Assembly (NCBI GenBank): GCA_002347185.1
Contig: DDXK01000125.1
Coordinates: 176-15,279 of the forward strand
DNA from: Desulfobulbaceae bacterium UBA2262
Lineage (GTDB): Bacteria; Desulfobacterota; Desulfobulbia; Desulfobulbales; Desulfurivibrionaceae
Reading direction: 5' to 3'
DNA length: 15,104 nucleotides
This document shows positions 6,566 through 13,507 of this stretch, piece after piece. A program made the position numbers and the translations under genes. Under the pieces are notes generated by a model that was given only the letters and a program-made list of their open reading frames with translations, did not search any database and had not been told where the DNA came from. The number at the start of each line of letters is the position of its first letter. Within the stretch, counting starts at the first letter, position 1.

Positions 6566-7972
6566 TCAAAAGGTGAGCAGCCTGTCTATGTTTTCCTGCA
6601 AGTAGGGAAGGTTGGTCATGATCTGCCCCCCGGCGGCGTTGCTGCCCTCGATGACAACCTCCGAAAGGAACTGCCGGCCCCGCTCCTTGGCCTCCGCCAT
6701 GGTCTCGCCCCAGACCAGGGCCAGGGCCAGGTTGGGGTCGTAATCGCTGGGAATGCTGTAGGGACGGTCGGTGGGCACATGGGTGTATACGGCGGACCAC
6801 TCATGGCTGGGATGGGCAAAACGGGAGATGGTTCCGATCCAGGGGGCAAAGCCGCGGTAGGTGTCTTCGGCCACGATCCGGAACTCGATACTCGCGCCGC
6901 GGAACTTGATATCCTCCTGGCCGTAGCCCAGCTTGTCGCCCAAGGCCAATCTGATCTGCTCGCGGATCAGGTTGGGATGCTTGTTGTTCAGGTAGCTGAT
7001 CCGGGCGGAGACATCGTTTTCCACCTGGATGCGGGTGTTGACCTCGAGCAGGTAGGGCTTGCCGTCCCGGGTGACGATCCACTCCCAGGTGCCGACATTG
7101 TCGTAGCGCACATGGGAGGCGAGCTTCAGGGAGTATTCGACCACCTTCTCCTGCACCTCCCTGGCGTCGAAGTCGTAGGAAAAACAGGAATCGTCGAAGC
7201 AGGGCGCCGCCTCCAGCCGCTTCTGACGGCCGGTGGACTGGATGGTGCAGTTCCTGGTGCCGAAGTGGACCCGCTCGCCGTGACGGCTGCAGAGGATCTG
7301 CACTTCCAGGTGGTTGAAATCACGGATCCGCTGCTCGATGAGCACCCCGCCATCACCGAACTGGCGCTTGGCGTAGTTCTGCACCTGCCGGTAGACGCGA
7401 CGGAAATGCTCGACCTGGTAGACCTCCTCGATGCCCATGCCACCGCCGCCGGCCGCTGCCTTGACCAGGATGGACGGATTCTTGATGTGATAGGCCTCCT
7501 GATCCTCGAGAAGGCGCTGGGCGATGTCCTCGGCCTCCATCTCGTTGTAGATGGGGCCGTCGGTGCCGGGGATGGTGGGAATGCCGAGTTTGTTGGCGAC
7601 CCGTTTGGTGTTGATCTTGTCGCCCAGGGACTTCACCACCTCCCACTTGGGGCCGATAAAGGTCAGCGGCCGGTTGCGCACCGTCACCCGGCGGGCGAAA
7701 CGGAAATCCTCGGAAAAAAAGCCGTAGCCGGGATGGATGGCCGTGCAGCCGGTATGGTCGGCCACGGCGAGGATATCGTTGGGATCGGTATAGCTGGCGA
7801 TGCGCCAGGCCCGACGGACGTTACTGGTGCTGTCGAGATTGCGGCGCACATGCTCGGACTCCTCGTCCGCGGACGTGTAGACCACCACATACTCCAGGCC
7901 CAGATCCTTGCAGGCCTCCATGATCCGCAGGGCGATCTCGCCCCGATTTGCAATCAGAACCTTTTCTTTCAA
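6566..7972 (-). CDS. accC: Biotin carboxylase subunit (AccC-like)
   Basis: Carboxylates carrier-bound biotin with ATP and bicarbonate. 468 residues from the chosen TTG (7972-7970), which has GAGG six bases before it and starts right at KEKVLIANRGEIA, as AccC proteins do. A longer frame from a TTG at 8050 adds 26 residues with no Shine-Dalgarno and no homology. Seen: HPGYGFFSED (80-89), ATP-grasp glycine loop KAAAGGGGMG (171-180), QKRLEAAP with the base-type lysine, LEVNTRIQVEN (309-319) keeping the Arg and Glu of the active site, and IEFRIVAED. The family's EHPVTE reads ENDVSA and the loop GGGGRGM reads GGGGMGI, so it is divergent but should be active. First gene of the minus-strand carboxylase operon. 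A 140-base gap precedes the carboxyltransferase. Confidence 0.92.
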   Translation of the reverse strand: MKEKVLIANRGEIALRIMEACKDLGLEYVVVYTSADEESEHVRRNLDSTSNVRRAWRIASYTDPNDILAVADHTGCTAIHPGYGFFSEDFRFARRVTVRNRPLTFIGPKWEVVKSLGDKINTKRVANKLGIPTIPGTDGPIYNEMEAEDIAQRLLEDQEAYHIKNPSILVKAAAGGGGMGIEEVYQVEHFRRVYRQVQNYAKRQFGDGGVLIEQRIRDFNHLEVQILCSRHGERVHFGTRNCTIQSTGRQKRLEAAPCFDDSCFSYDFDAREVQEKVVEYSLKLASHVRYDNVGTWEWIVTRDGKPYLLEVNTRIQVENDVSARISYLNNKHPNLIREQIRLALGDKLGYGQEDIKFRGASIEFRIVAEDTYRGFAPWIGTISRFAHPSHEWSAVYTHVPTDRPYSIPSDYDPNLALALVWGETMAEAKERGRQFLSEVVIEGSNAAGGQIMTNLPYLQENIDRLLTF

Positions 7973-8207
7973 GCGAACCCTCGAATTCGGTTGCGGGAGC
8001 CGGCGGCAGATATCGCCCTGTCCCCATAAAACAAAAGGAAAAAAGAGCAAAAGGTCGCGTGGCCGTTTCTGCTATTTTTCCTTTTTTTGTTTGAGCACGT
8101 TGTTGGCGCCGGACAAGGCGCGCGCCGCTCGCGCGAAGCAAGAGGCAGCGGTTTCTGCTCCGCGACCCGACCTGGGAGCGAAACATTGGCTTTTCCCTTG
8201 TCTTACA

Positions 8208-8272
8208 GGGGCATCTTCGTTTTCCGGCAAGCAGTTATTAAGGACGAAATCCCCTTCGGAGGAAAATGCCCC
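8208..8272 (-). other. Structured element in the long leader of the biotin carboxylase operon
   Basis: GGGGCAT (8208-8214) pairs with ATGCCCC (8266-8272). After a six-base bulge, TTTCC (8221-8225) pairs with GGAAA (8261-8265), and inside CGAA (8245-8248) can pair with TTCG (8255-8258). On the minus strand it lies about 105-170 bases into the proposed leader. I cannot match it to a riboswitch class I know. Strand is assigned only because the best promoter reads that way. Confidence 0.35.
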
Positions 8273-8293
8273 CCAGACCTGAAGCGCATTCTG

Positions 8294-8323
8294 TTGAAAC
8301 ACCATATTTTCATATGGTATAGT
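8294..8323 (+). promoter_or_regulatory. Possible promoter with a perfect dyad in its spacer
   Basis: TTGAAA (8294-8299) and TATAGT (8318-8323) are 18 bases apart on the plus strand. The spacer contains a perfect palindrome, ACCATAT-TTTC-ATATGGT (8301-8318), a plausible repressor operator. The nearest plus gene starts 230 bases further on, so this may drive a long corC leader or a small RNA, or may be only a binding site or hairpin in the opposite leader. Confidence 0.35.
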
Positions 8324-8383
8324 GGCGTTGCTGTTGAGCATTTCTTGAAAGCATGCGGTGCAAAACACATACAAAGTGTGGCT

Positions 8384-8412
8384 CTTATACCGATTTTAAC
8401 CATAAACGTCAA
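8384..8412 (-). promoter_or_regulatory. accC: Sigma70-like promoter for the carboxylase operon
   Basis: On the minus strand TTGACG (8412-8407), a 17-base spacer and TATAAG (8389-8384) make a near-consensus promoter, preceded by an A-tract (8420-8413) that could act as an UP element. Transcription would start near 8377, leaving a leader of about 405 bases before the TTG start of the biotin carboxylase. No open frame in the leader looks like a real protein. Confidence 0.6.
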
Positions 8413-8421
8413 TTTTTTTTC

Positions 8422-8462
8422 TTGACACCCCCTGCTCTTTCCTTTAGCCAGAACAGGCTAAA
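8422..8462 (+). promoter_or_regulatory. corC: Possible corC promoter: consensus -35 followed by a dyad
   Basis: TTGACA (8422-8427) is a perfect -35 lying back-to-back with the minus-strand promoter. At the -10 distance only TAGCCA is found, but that spot is covered by a perfect dyad TTTAGCC-N6-GGCTAAA (8443-8462). TAAAAT (8459-8464) is a good -10 by itself but lacks a -35 at the right distance. The arrangement suggests a regulated promoter, yet start and regulator are unknown. Confidence 0.35.
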
Positions 8463-8493
8463 ATCATGGAAAAACAGTGCGTGAAACCCCTGA

Positions 8494-8522
8494 CCGGCCC
8501 CGGGCTTTCCCCCGGGTTCCGG
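8494..8522 (+). promoter_or_regulatory. corC: Very GC-rich hairpin in the corC leader
   Basis: CCCGGG (8499-8504) pairs with CCCGGG (8511-8516) around a six-base loop, extended by CCGG (8494-8497) with CCGG (8519-8522) across a small internal loop. It ends 31 bases before the corC ATG. No T-run follows, so it is not a terminator. It may shape leader folding; corC itself has no close Shine-Dalgarno. Confidence 0.45.
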
Positions 8523-8553
8523 CCCTGCCCTGGATGGACTTTACTACTGCCCT

Positions 8554-9405
8554 ATGGACACCTCATCCCCCCCCGACGCCGGCGACTCGCCCTTCAGGCG
8601 CCTTCTCAACTTTTTCCGCATCAACCGCGCCCCAGACAGCACGGAAGACATCGAACAGGAGATTCAGGACATCCTCGATGAAGGCGCCGAGCAGGGCCTG
8701 ATCAGCCGGGAGGAAGGGGAGATGATCAGCTCCATCCTCGAGTTCCGCGACACCCTGGTCAGGGAGATCATGACCCCCCGCAGCGACATGGTCAGCGCCG
8801 AGGTCAAGGCGCCGGTTTCCCGGCTCATCCAGCTCGTCACCGAGGAAGGCTATACCCGCATCCCCATCTACCGGGACACCCCGGACAACATCATCGGCAT
8901 CCTCCACGCCAAGGATCTGCTGCCCTGCTGCCTGCAGAGCACGCCGACCCCGGAAGTCGCCGACCTTGTCAAGCCCGCCTTCTTCGTCATGGACACCCGG
9001 AAGATCGTCAACCTGCTCAAGGATTTCCAGAGCCAGAAGATCCACATGGCCATCGTCACCGACGAATTCGGCAGCGTCCGCGGCCTGGTCACCCTGGAGG
9101 ATGTCCTGGAAGAGATCGTCGGCGAGATCCGCGACGAGTACGACACCACGGAAAAACGCTGGAAGGTGGTGGACAAGGACGTGCTGCTCACCGACGCCAA
9201 GGTCAATCTCGAGGAGGTCGAGGAGCTCTTCGGAGTGAACCTGCCGGAGGGCCCTTACGAATCGGTGGGTGGGCTGCTTATCCACCACCTCGACCAGGTT
9301 CCGCCCCCGGGCGCCACCATGCTTATCAACACGCTGGTTTTTGAGGTGGTTTCCGCGGACCAGCGCCGCATCCGCACCGTGAAAATCCAAAGAAAACCGC
9401 AATGA
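8554..9405 (+). CDS. corC: CorC/YbeX family CBS-domain protein
   Basis: Cytoplasmic 283-residue CBS-pair protein of the CorC/HlyC family, linked in other bacteria to divalent cation (Mg/Co) handling and, as YbeX, found beside lnt. Seen: acidic helical start about residues 30-66 with EEGEMISSILEF, a first CBS motif beginning REIMTPRSDM (70-79) and covering GYTRIPIYRDTPDNIIGILHAKDLL. The second CBS has MAIVTDEFGSVRGLVTLEDVLEEIVGEI, and the C-terminal CorC_HlyC domain (about 205-280) contains VGGLLIHHL. No DUF21 membrane domain is present, so it is the short soluble form. ATG 8554 lacks a close Shine-Dalgarno (GGATGG is about 16 bases away), but no better in-frame start is seen. Its TGA overlaps the lnt ATG by four bases (ATGA), so the two are translationally coupled. 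Confidence 0.93.
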   Translation: MDTSSPPDAGDSPFRRLLNFFRINRAPDSTEDIEQEIQDILDEGAEQGLISREEGEMISSILEFRDTLVREIMTPRSDMVSAEVKAPVSRLIQLVTEEGYTRIPIYRDTPDNIIGILHAKDLLPCCLQSTPTPEVADLVKPAFFVMDTRKIVNLLKDFQSQKIHMAIVTDEFGSVRGLVTLEDVLEEIVGEIRDEYDTTEKRWKVVDKDVLLTDAKVNLEEVEELFGVNLPEGPYESVGGLLIHHLDQVPPPGATMLINTLVFEVVSADQRRIRTVKIQRKPQ

Positions 9406-11021
9406 CCCTCCCCCGCTCCCTCCCGCGCCGGCAAGAGGGCGGCTTTGCCCTCTCCTGCGCCTGTGCCCTGGCGAGCAGCGCCCTTCTGCTCCTCGCCTCG
9501 CCAGGCGAGCGCTTCAGCCTGCCGCTTCTGGCCTGGTTCGCCCTCCTGCCTCTCCTCTGGCGCCTGCCCCGCCACGCACCGCGGCAGGCCGCCGCCCTGG
9601 GCTTTCTCTGCGGGCTGGCCTATTACTTGCCCCTGCTCCGCTGGATCCTCATCGTCCTTGCCACCTACGGCGAGGTTCCCCTGCCGCTGGCCGGGCTGGC
9701 CCTCTTCCTGCTCGCCGCCTACATGAGCTGCTTTCTGGCGGCCTTTTCCTTTCTCTGCGCCTCGCTTTCCCGACCGCCCTCTCTGCTCCTCGCCGCGCCC
9801 GTGTTCTGGGTGGGGCTGGACCAGCTGCGCGGCCTGCTCTTCACCGGGTTCCCCTGGCTCGATCTCGGCTACACCCAGCACAGCCTTCCGGCCCTCATCC
9901 AGATCGCGGACCTGGCCGGCCACCACGGGGTCAGCTTTCTCATTGTCCTGGCCAACAGCCTGACCGCCCTCCTGCTTTCCATCCTGCTCGGGCCAAGAGA
10001 GGAACGCCCGCGCCCGACCCTTCCCCTGGCCGCCCTTGCCCTCCTCGGCCTGGCCTTTGCCTACAACGCCTGGCGGCTGCAGACCCTGCCCGCGACCCTT
10101 GCCGCCGCGGAAAGGATGACCGTCGGCGTGGTCCAGGGCAACTTCCCCCAGAATCAGAAATGGCTGCCCTCCTTCCAGGAAGAAACCGTGGAAACCTATC
10201 TGCGCCTCAGCCGGGAGGCCATGGCGGGAAACGAGGCGCAGCTGCTGGTCTGGCCGGAGACCGCCCTGCCCTTTTACCCCTATGAACACCCCCTCTTCCT
10301 GCGCCTTACAAGCGAGCTGACCGCGCCCCACCGGATCGCCCTGCTCACCGGGGCGCCGCACCGGGAACGGGCCAGCCTCGACGAACCCCTCAGGTACTAC
10401 AACAGCGCCCTGCTCCTCTCTCCGGAAGGAGTGGTGAGCGGCCGCTACGACAAGCAGCATCTCGTCCCCTTTGGCGAGTATATCCCCCTGCGGGCCCTGC
10501 TCGCCTTCGCCTCGCCGGTGGTCGAGACCCTGGGGGATTTTTCGCCCGGGACGGGCGAAGCACCCCTGGCTTGCCAGAACGCCAGAATTGGAGTATTAAT
10601 CTGCTACGAAAGCATCTTTCCGGAACTTGCCCGCCGGCAGGCGGCAAACGGGGCGAACCTGTTGGTCAACATCACCAACGACGCCTGGTTCGGCAGGTCG
10701 AACGCCCCCTGGCAGCATCTCAGCATGGCGGCCTTCCGGGCGGTGGAAACCAGAAGAAGCCTGGTGCGCTCGGCAAATACCGGGATCAGCGCCTTCATCG
10801 ACCCGCTGGGCCGCGTCGCCAGCGCCTCGCCGCTCTTCACTCGTTACGCGGCAAGCGCCGAGGTCGTGCTGCTGGCGGAAACAAGCCCCTTCCTGCGCCT
10901 TGGCCATTTCTTCCCCTGGCTCTGTCTTGGCCTGAGCGCGGCCGGGAGCCTGTGGGCCTTCAAGAAAAAGAAAACAGTAGCCAATACCGAATACCCGAGA
11001 GGAGAAAATCATGTCTGCTGA
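9402..11021 (+). CDS. lnt: Apolipoprotein N-acyltransferase
   Basis: Inner-membrane enzyme that N-acylates the lipid-modified cysteine of lipoproteins, the last step of their maturation. 539 residues, a little above the 510-ish of E. coli. Residues 1-225 hold hydrophobic membrane segments. The nitrilase-like periplasmic domain starts near MTVGVVQGNFPQNQKW (239-254). The catalytic Glu-Lys-Cys triad is visible as VWPETALP (Glu286), YDKQHLVPFGEYIP (Lys351) and VLICYESIFP (Cys401), and NITNDAWFG and NTGISAFIDPLG are conserved too. A last membrane segment is near 505-525. It overlaps corC by 4 bases and prfB by 11, so it is the middle of a tightly coupled operon. Its presence indicates a Gram-negative envelope with triacylated lipoproteins. 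Confidence 0.97.
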   Translation: MTLPRSLPRRQEGGFALSCACALASSALLLLASPGERFSLPLLAWFALLPLLWRLPRHAPRQAAALGFLCGLAYYLPLLRWILIVLATYGEVPLPLAGLALFLLAAYMSCFLAAFSFLCASLSRPPSLLLAAPVFWVGLDQLRGLLFTGFPWLDLGYTQHSLPALIQIADLAGHHGVSFLIVLANSLTALLLSILLGPREERPRPTLPLAALALLGLAFAYNAWRLQTLPATLAAAERMTVGVVQGNFPQNQKWLPSFQEETVETYLRLSREAMAGNEAQLLVWPETALPFYPYEHPLFLRLTSELTAPHRIALLTGAPHRERASLDEPLRYYNSALLLSPEGVVSGRYDKQHLVPFGEYIPLRALLAFASPVVETLGDFSPGTGEAPLACQNARIGVLICYESIFPELARRQAANGANLLVNITNDAWFGRSNAPWQHLSMAAFRAVETRRSLVRSANTGISAFIDPLGRVASASPLFTRYAASAEVVLLAETSPFLRLGHFFPWLCLGLSAAGSLWAFKKKKTVANTEYPRGENHVC

Positions 11022-12109
11022 ACTGAAAGAGAGAATCCACGACCTGAAGGGGAGACTGCTCTCCTTGAAGGAGCATCTTTGAGGTAGATCACAAGAAAGA
11101 ACGGCTCCAGGAGCTGGAGCAGCTTACCCTCTCCCCCGGTTTCTGGGACGATCAGGAACGCGCCCAGAAGGTGCAGCGGGAACAGGGCGGCATCCAGAAC
11201 ATCGTGGAAAGCTGGGAAGGCTGCCAGCGGGAACTCGAGGATTCGGAGATGCTGCTTGAGCTGGCCATGGGCGAGGGCGACGAGGCGACCGCCCGCGAAG
11301 TCGACCAGTTGCTGTCCGCCCTCATCGAGCGGGTGGAAACCGTGGAGCTCGAATGCATGTTCACCGGCGAGCATGACGCCAGCAACGCCATGCTCACCAT
11401 CCATGCCGGCGCCGGCGGCACCGAGGCGCAGGACTGGGTGAGCATCCTGATGCGCATGTACCTGCGCTGGGCCGAGGCCAAGGAGTTCGCCACCGAGATC
11501 CTCGACTATCAGCCCGGCGACGAGGCCGGAGTCAAAAGCGTCACCATCATGGTCAACGGCCACAACGCCTACGGCCTGCTCCGCTCGGAAATGGGCATCC
11601 ACCGCCTGGTGCGTATCTCCCCCTTTGACGCGGGAGGACGCAGACACACCTCCTTCGCCTCGGTCTTTGTCTTTCCGGAGCTTGACGACGACATCGAGGT
11701 GGAGATCAATGAAAAGGATCTGCGCGTGGACACCTTCCGGGCCAGCGGCGCCGGCGGCCAGCACGTCAACAAGACCAGCTCGGCCATCCGCATCACCCAC
11801 CTGCCCACCGGCATCGTGGTCCAGTGCCAGAACGAACGGAGCCAGCACCGCAACCGCGACACGGCCATGAAGATGCTGAAGGCCCGGCTCTACGAGAAGG
11901 AGCGGGAGGCGCAAAAGGAACAGCATCAGGAGCTGAGCGGCGAGAAAAAGGAGATCGCCTGGGGCAGCCAGATCCGCTCCTATGTGCTGCAGCCCTATCG
12001 TCTGATCAAGGACCACCGCACCAACCACGAGGTGGGTAACGTCGACAGCGTGCTCGACGGCAACCTTGATCCCTTTATCAAGGCCTACCTGCTCTGGCAG
12101 CGCAAATAG
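11011..12109 (+). CDS. prfB: Peptide chain release factor 2, with programmed +1 frameshift
   Basis: RF2 releases the finished peptide at UGA and UAA codons. The frame from ATG 11011 (GGAG just upstream) reads 23 codons to an in-frame TGA (11080-11082). A +1 shift at CTT-TGA continues in the next frame from GAG 11081, giving 365 residues, the E. coli length. Seen: SPF, the stop-recognition tripeptide (203-205), and GGQ, the peptidyl-tRNA hydrolysis motif (248-250), in the segment RASGAGGQHVNKTSSAIRIT. The shifted part directly after the site (EVDHKKERLQELEQL) fits the RF2 N-terminal helical domain, which confirms the shift rather than a sequencing error. This is the known autoregulation: low RF2 lets the ribosome shift at the slow UGA. 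The ATG overlaps the end of lnt by 11 bases. Confidence 0.97.
11068..11082 (+). other. prfB: RF2 programmed +1 frameshift site
   Basis: AAGGAG (11068-11073), three bases CAT, then CTT TGA: an internal Shine-Dalgarno placed three bases before the slippery CTT codon, as in the E. coli RF2 site. The base after TGA is G. The ribosome shifts one base forward so that Leu is followed by Glu. Confidence 0.95.
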
Positions 12110-12112
12110 GCA

Positions 12113-12148
12113 GGGAGGGGAGGGGCGGAAGCCGGAGCGCCCCGCCCC
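12113..12148 (+). promoter_or_regulatory. G-rich tract and hairpin between prfB and the GlcF-like gene
   Basis: GGGAGGGGAGGGGCGG (12113-12128) is followed by C-rich sequence. GGGGCGG (12122-12128) can pair with CCGCCCC (12142-12148), or GGGGCG with CGCCCC (12138-12143). There is no T-run, so it is not a clear terminator. The purine tract is the only Shine-Dalgarno-like sequence, more than 30 bases before the ATG at 12159, and the hairpin would bring it closer. Confidence 0.4.
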
Positions 12149-12158
12149 GATCAGCGCC

Positions 12159-13349
12159 ATGAGCAGCAAGGCAAAACAGTGCGCGAAATGCGGGGCCTGC
12201 ACCGCCGTCTGCCCAGCCTACCGGGCCGGAGAGCGGGAATCCCTCTCGGCCCGCGGGCGGCTGCACCTGCTTGCGCGCCTTGATCCGGCGGAGGCTTCCG
12301 AGGCCTTTGCCGAGATTCTTTCCAAATGCCTTCTCTGCGGCGCCTGTCGCCAGGTCTGCAGCCGGGGGCTCGATCCCACCAGCGAATTCATCGAGGCCAG
12401 GGCGCGCCTCACCCGGAGCGCCGGCCGTCACGCCTTTCTCCGCGCCATCACCCGCCGGACCCTGGCCACCCCGGGACTGCTGAAGAGAGTGGGCGAAATC
12501 GGCCTGCCCCTGCTGCGGCTTCTCCCCGCGGAGAGCGGGCTGCGCCTCCGCCTGGGCCTGGCCGGGAACGCCCTCTCCGCCCCCACTGCGGCACAGCCAC
12601 CAGCCCCGCGGAACATGGCCGGGAGCCTCTCCTACTTCCCCGGCTGCTACGCACGCCACCTGCGCCGGGAAATCGCCACCGCCACCGACGAAATCGCCCG
12701 GGCAGGAGGCGAAGGCCTTTTTACCCCCTCAGCGCAGTGCTGTTGCGGCCTGGCCGCCGAAAGCGCCGGCGACCTCGCCACCGCCCGGCGGCTGGCCAGG
12801 ACGAACATCGAGGCCTTTGCCGGCAGCGAAACGCCCATCCTCACCTCCTGCGCCTCCTGCCACAGCCAGCTGCGCCGCTACCCGCAGCTTCTCGCCGCTG
12901 ACCCGGAGTGGCGCGGCCGGGCCGAGCTTTTTGCCGGACGACTCGTGGAGTTCTCCACCTTTGCCCTTGCCGCCTCCGGGCTGCGCTTTGCCGGACCTGC
13001 CCGGAGCTGGCCGATTTTCTACCAGGACCCCTGCCATCTGCGTTTCCACGCCAGGGTTATGGCCGAGCCGCGCGCCCTCCTGCGCTCCGTCCCCAACCTC
13101 CTTCTGCGCGAATTGCCGCAAGGCCCCCAATGTTGCGGGCAGGGAGGGCTCTTTCATCTTGCCCAGCCCGAACTCGCCAGCAGCATCCGCACGGAGCTGC
13201 TCAAGGCGATTGCCGCCACCGGGGCAACCGCCCTCCTCACCACCTGCACCGGCTGCCTCCTCCACCTCGGCGCCGGCCTGGCCGAAAAAGAGACGCCGCT
13301 CAGGACCGAGCATCTGGCCGTTTTCCTGGCCGGGCTGCTCTCCTCCTGA
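12159..13349 (+). CDS. GlcF/LutA-like iron-sulfur, CCG-domain oxidoreductase subunit
   Basis: Electron-transfer subunit of the type that pairs with glycolate or lactate dehydrogenases, 396 residues from ATG 12159 (the longer frame from 12066 overlaps prfB and lacks homology). Two [4Fe-4S] ferredoxin motifs: CxxCxxCxxxCP at Cys8, 11, 14, 18 and CxxCxxCxxxC at Cys57, 60, 63, 67. Then two cysteine-rich CCG domains: FPGCYARHL, AQCCCG and SCASCHSQL, followed by YQDPCHLRFH, QCCGQGG and TCTGCLLHL. The length and order match GlcF. No FAD dehydrogenase or LutB/C partner is next to it, so the substrate is open; it could serve a lactate or glycolate oxidase elsewhere. It may be co-transcribed with prfB, 49 bases upstream. 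Shine-Dalgarno weak or distant. Confidence 0.87.
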   Translation: MSSKAKQCAKCGACTAVCPAYRAGERESLSARGRLHLLARLDPAEASEAFAEILSKCLLCGACRQVCSRGLDPTSEFIEARARLTRSAGRHAFLRAITRRTLATPGLLKRVGEIGLPLLRLLPAESGLRLRLGLAGNALSAPTAAQPPAPRNMAGSLSYFPGCYARHLRREIATATDEIARAGGEGLFTPSAQCCCGLAAESAGDLATARRLARTNIEAFAGSETPILTSCASCHSQLRRYPQLLAADPEWRGRAELFAGRLVEFSTFALAASGLRFAGPARSWPIFYQDPCHLRFHARVMAEPRALLRSVPNLLLRELPQGPQCCGQGGLFHLAQPELASSIRTELLKAIAATGATALLTTCTGCLLHLGAGLAEKETPLRTEHLAVFLAGLLSS

Positions 13350-13391
13350 ACAGCGACCGGGCAAATTCTTCTGCCGGCCGACTACTCCTTC

Positions 13392-13418
13392 TTGCGTTAT
13401 TTCCCGCGCCGTTATAAT
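13392..13418 (+). promoter_or_regulatory. Promoter for the DsbA-like gene
   Basis: A perfect TATAAT (13413-13418) with TTGCGT (13392-13397) as a weak -35, 15 bases apart (slightly short). Transcription would start near 13425, giving about 83 bases of leader. The rest of the 158-base gap (13350-13507) holds only short bulged hairpins and the Shine-Dalgarno. It makes the DsbA-like and PhoH genes a unit separate from the corC operon. Confidence 0.5.
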
Positions 13419-13507
13419 GTAAATCCTGTTTTTTGGCCCTTCCGGCCACGGTGCGCTTGATTATTCAAGCCATTTCCTTACCCGAAAATGCAGGAGGAGT
13501 TACACAG

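Noticed and set aside
8072..8374. 100-codon minus-strand open frame in the intergenic leader
   Set aside because: It starts at TTG almost at the predicted transcription start, lacks a Shine-Dalgarno, and its C-terminal part is low complexity. It was considered as a small leader protein but is not supported.
8466..8681. 71-codon plus-strand frame starting just after the dyad upstream of corC
   Set aside because: No Shine-Dalgarno, Pro/Arg-rich product, and it runs into corC in another frame.
9255..10460. 401-codon minus-strand open frame inside corC/lnt
   Set aside because: Opposite to the conserved lnt nitrilase domain; the product is Gly/Gln/Glu-rich low complexity.
11080..11082. In-frame TGA in prfB as a pseudogene mark
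   Set aside because: Its context is the conserved RF2 frameshift signal, and the +1 frame continues as a full-length RF2 with SPF and GGQ.
13357..13377. Possible terminator after the GlcF-like gene
   Set aside because: The stem CCGGGCA/TGCCGG has a bulge and is not followed by a T-run, so it is too weak to call.
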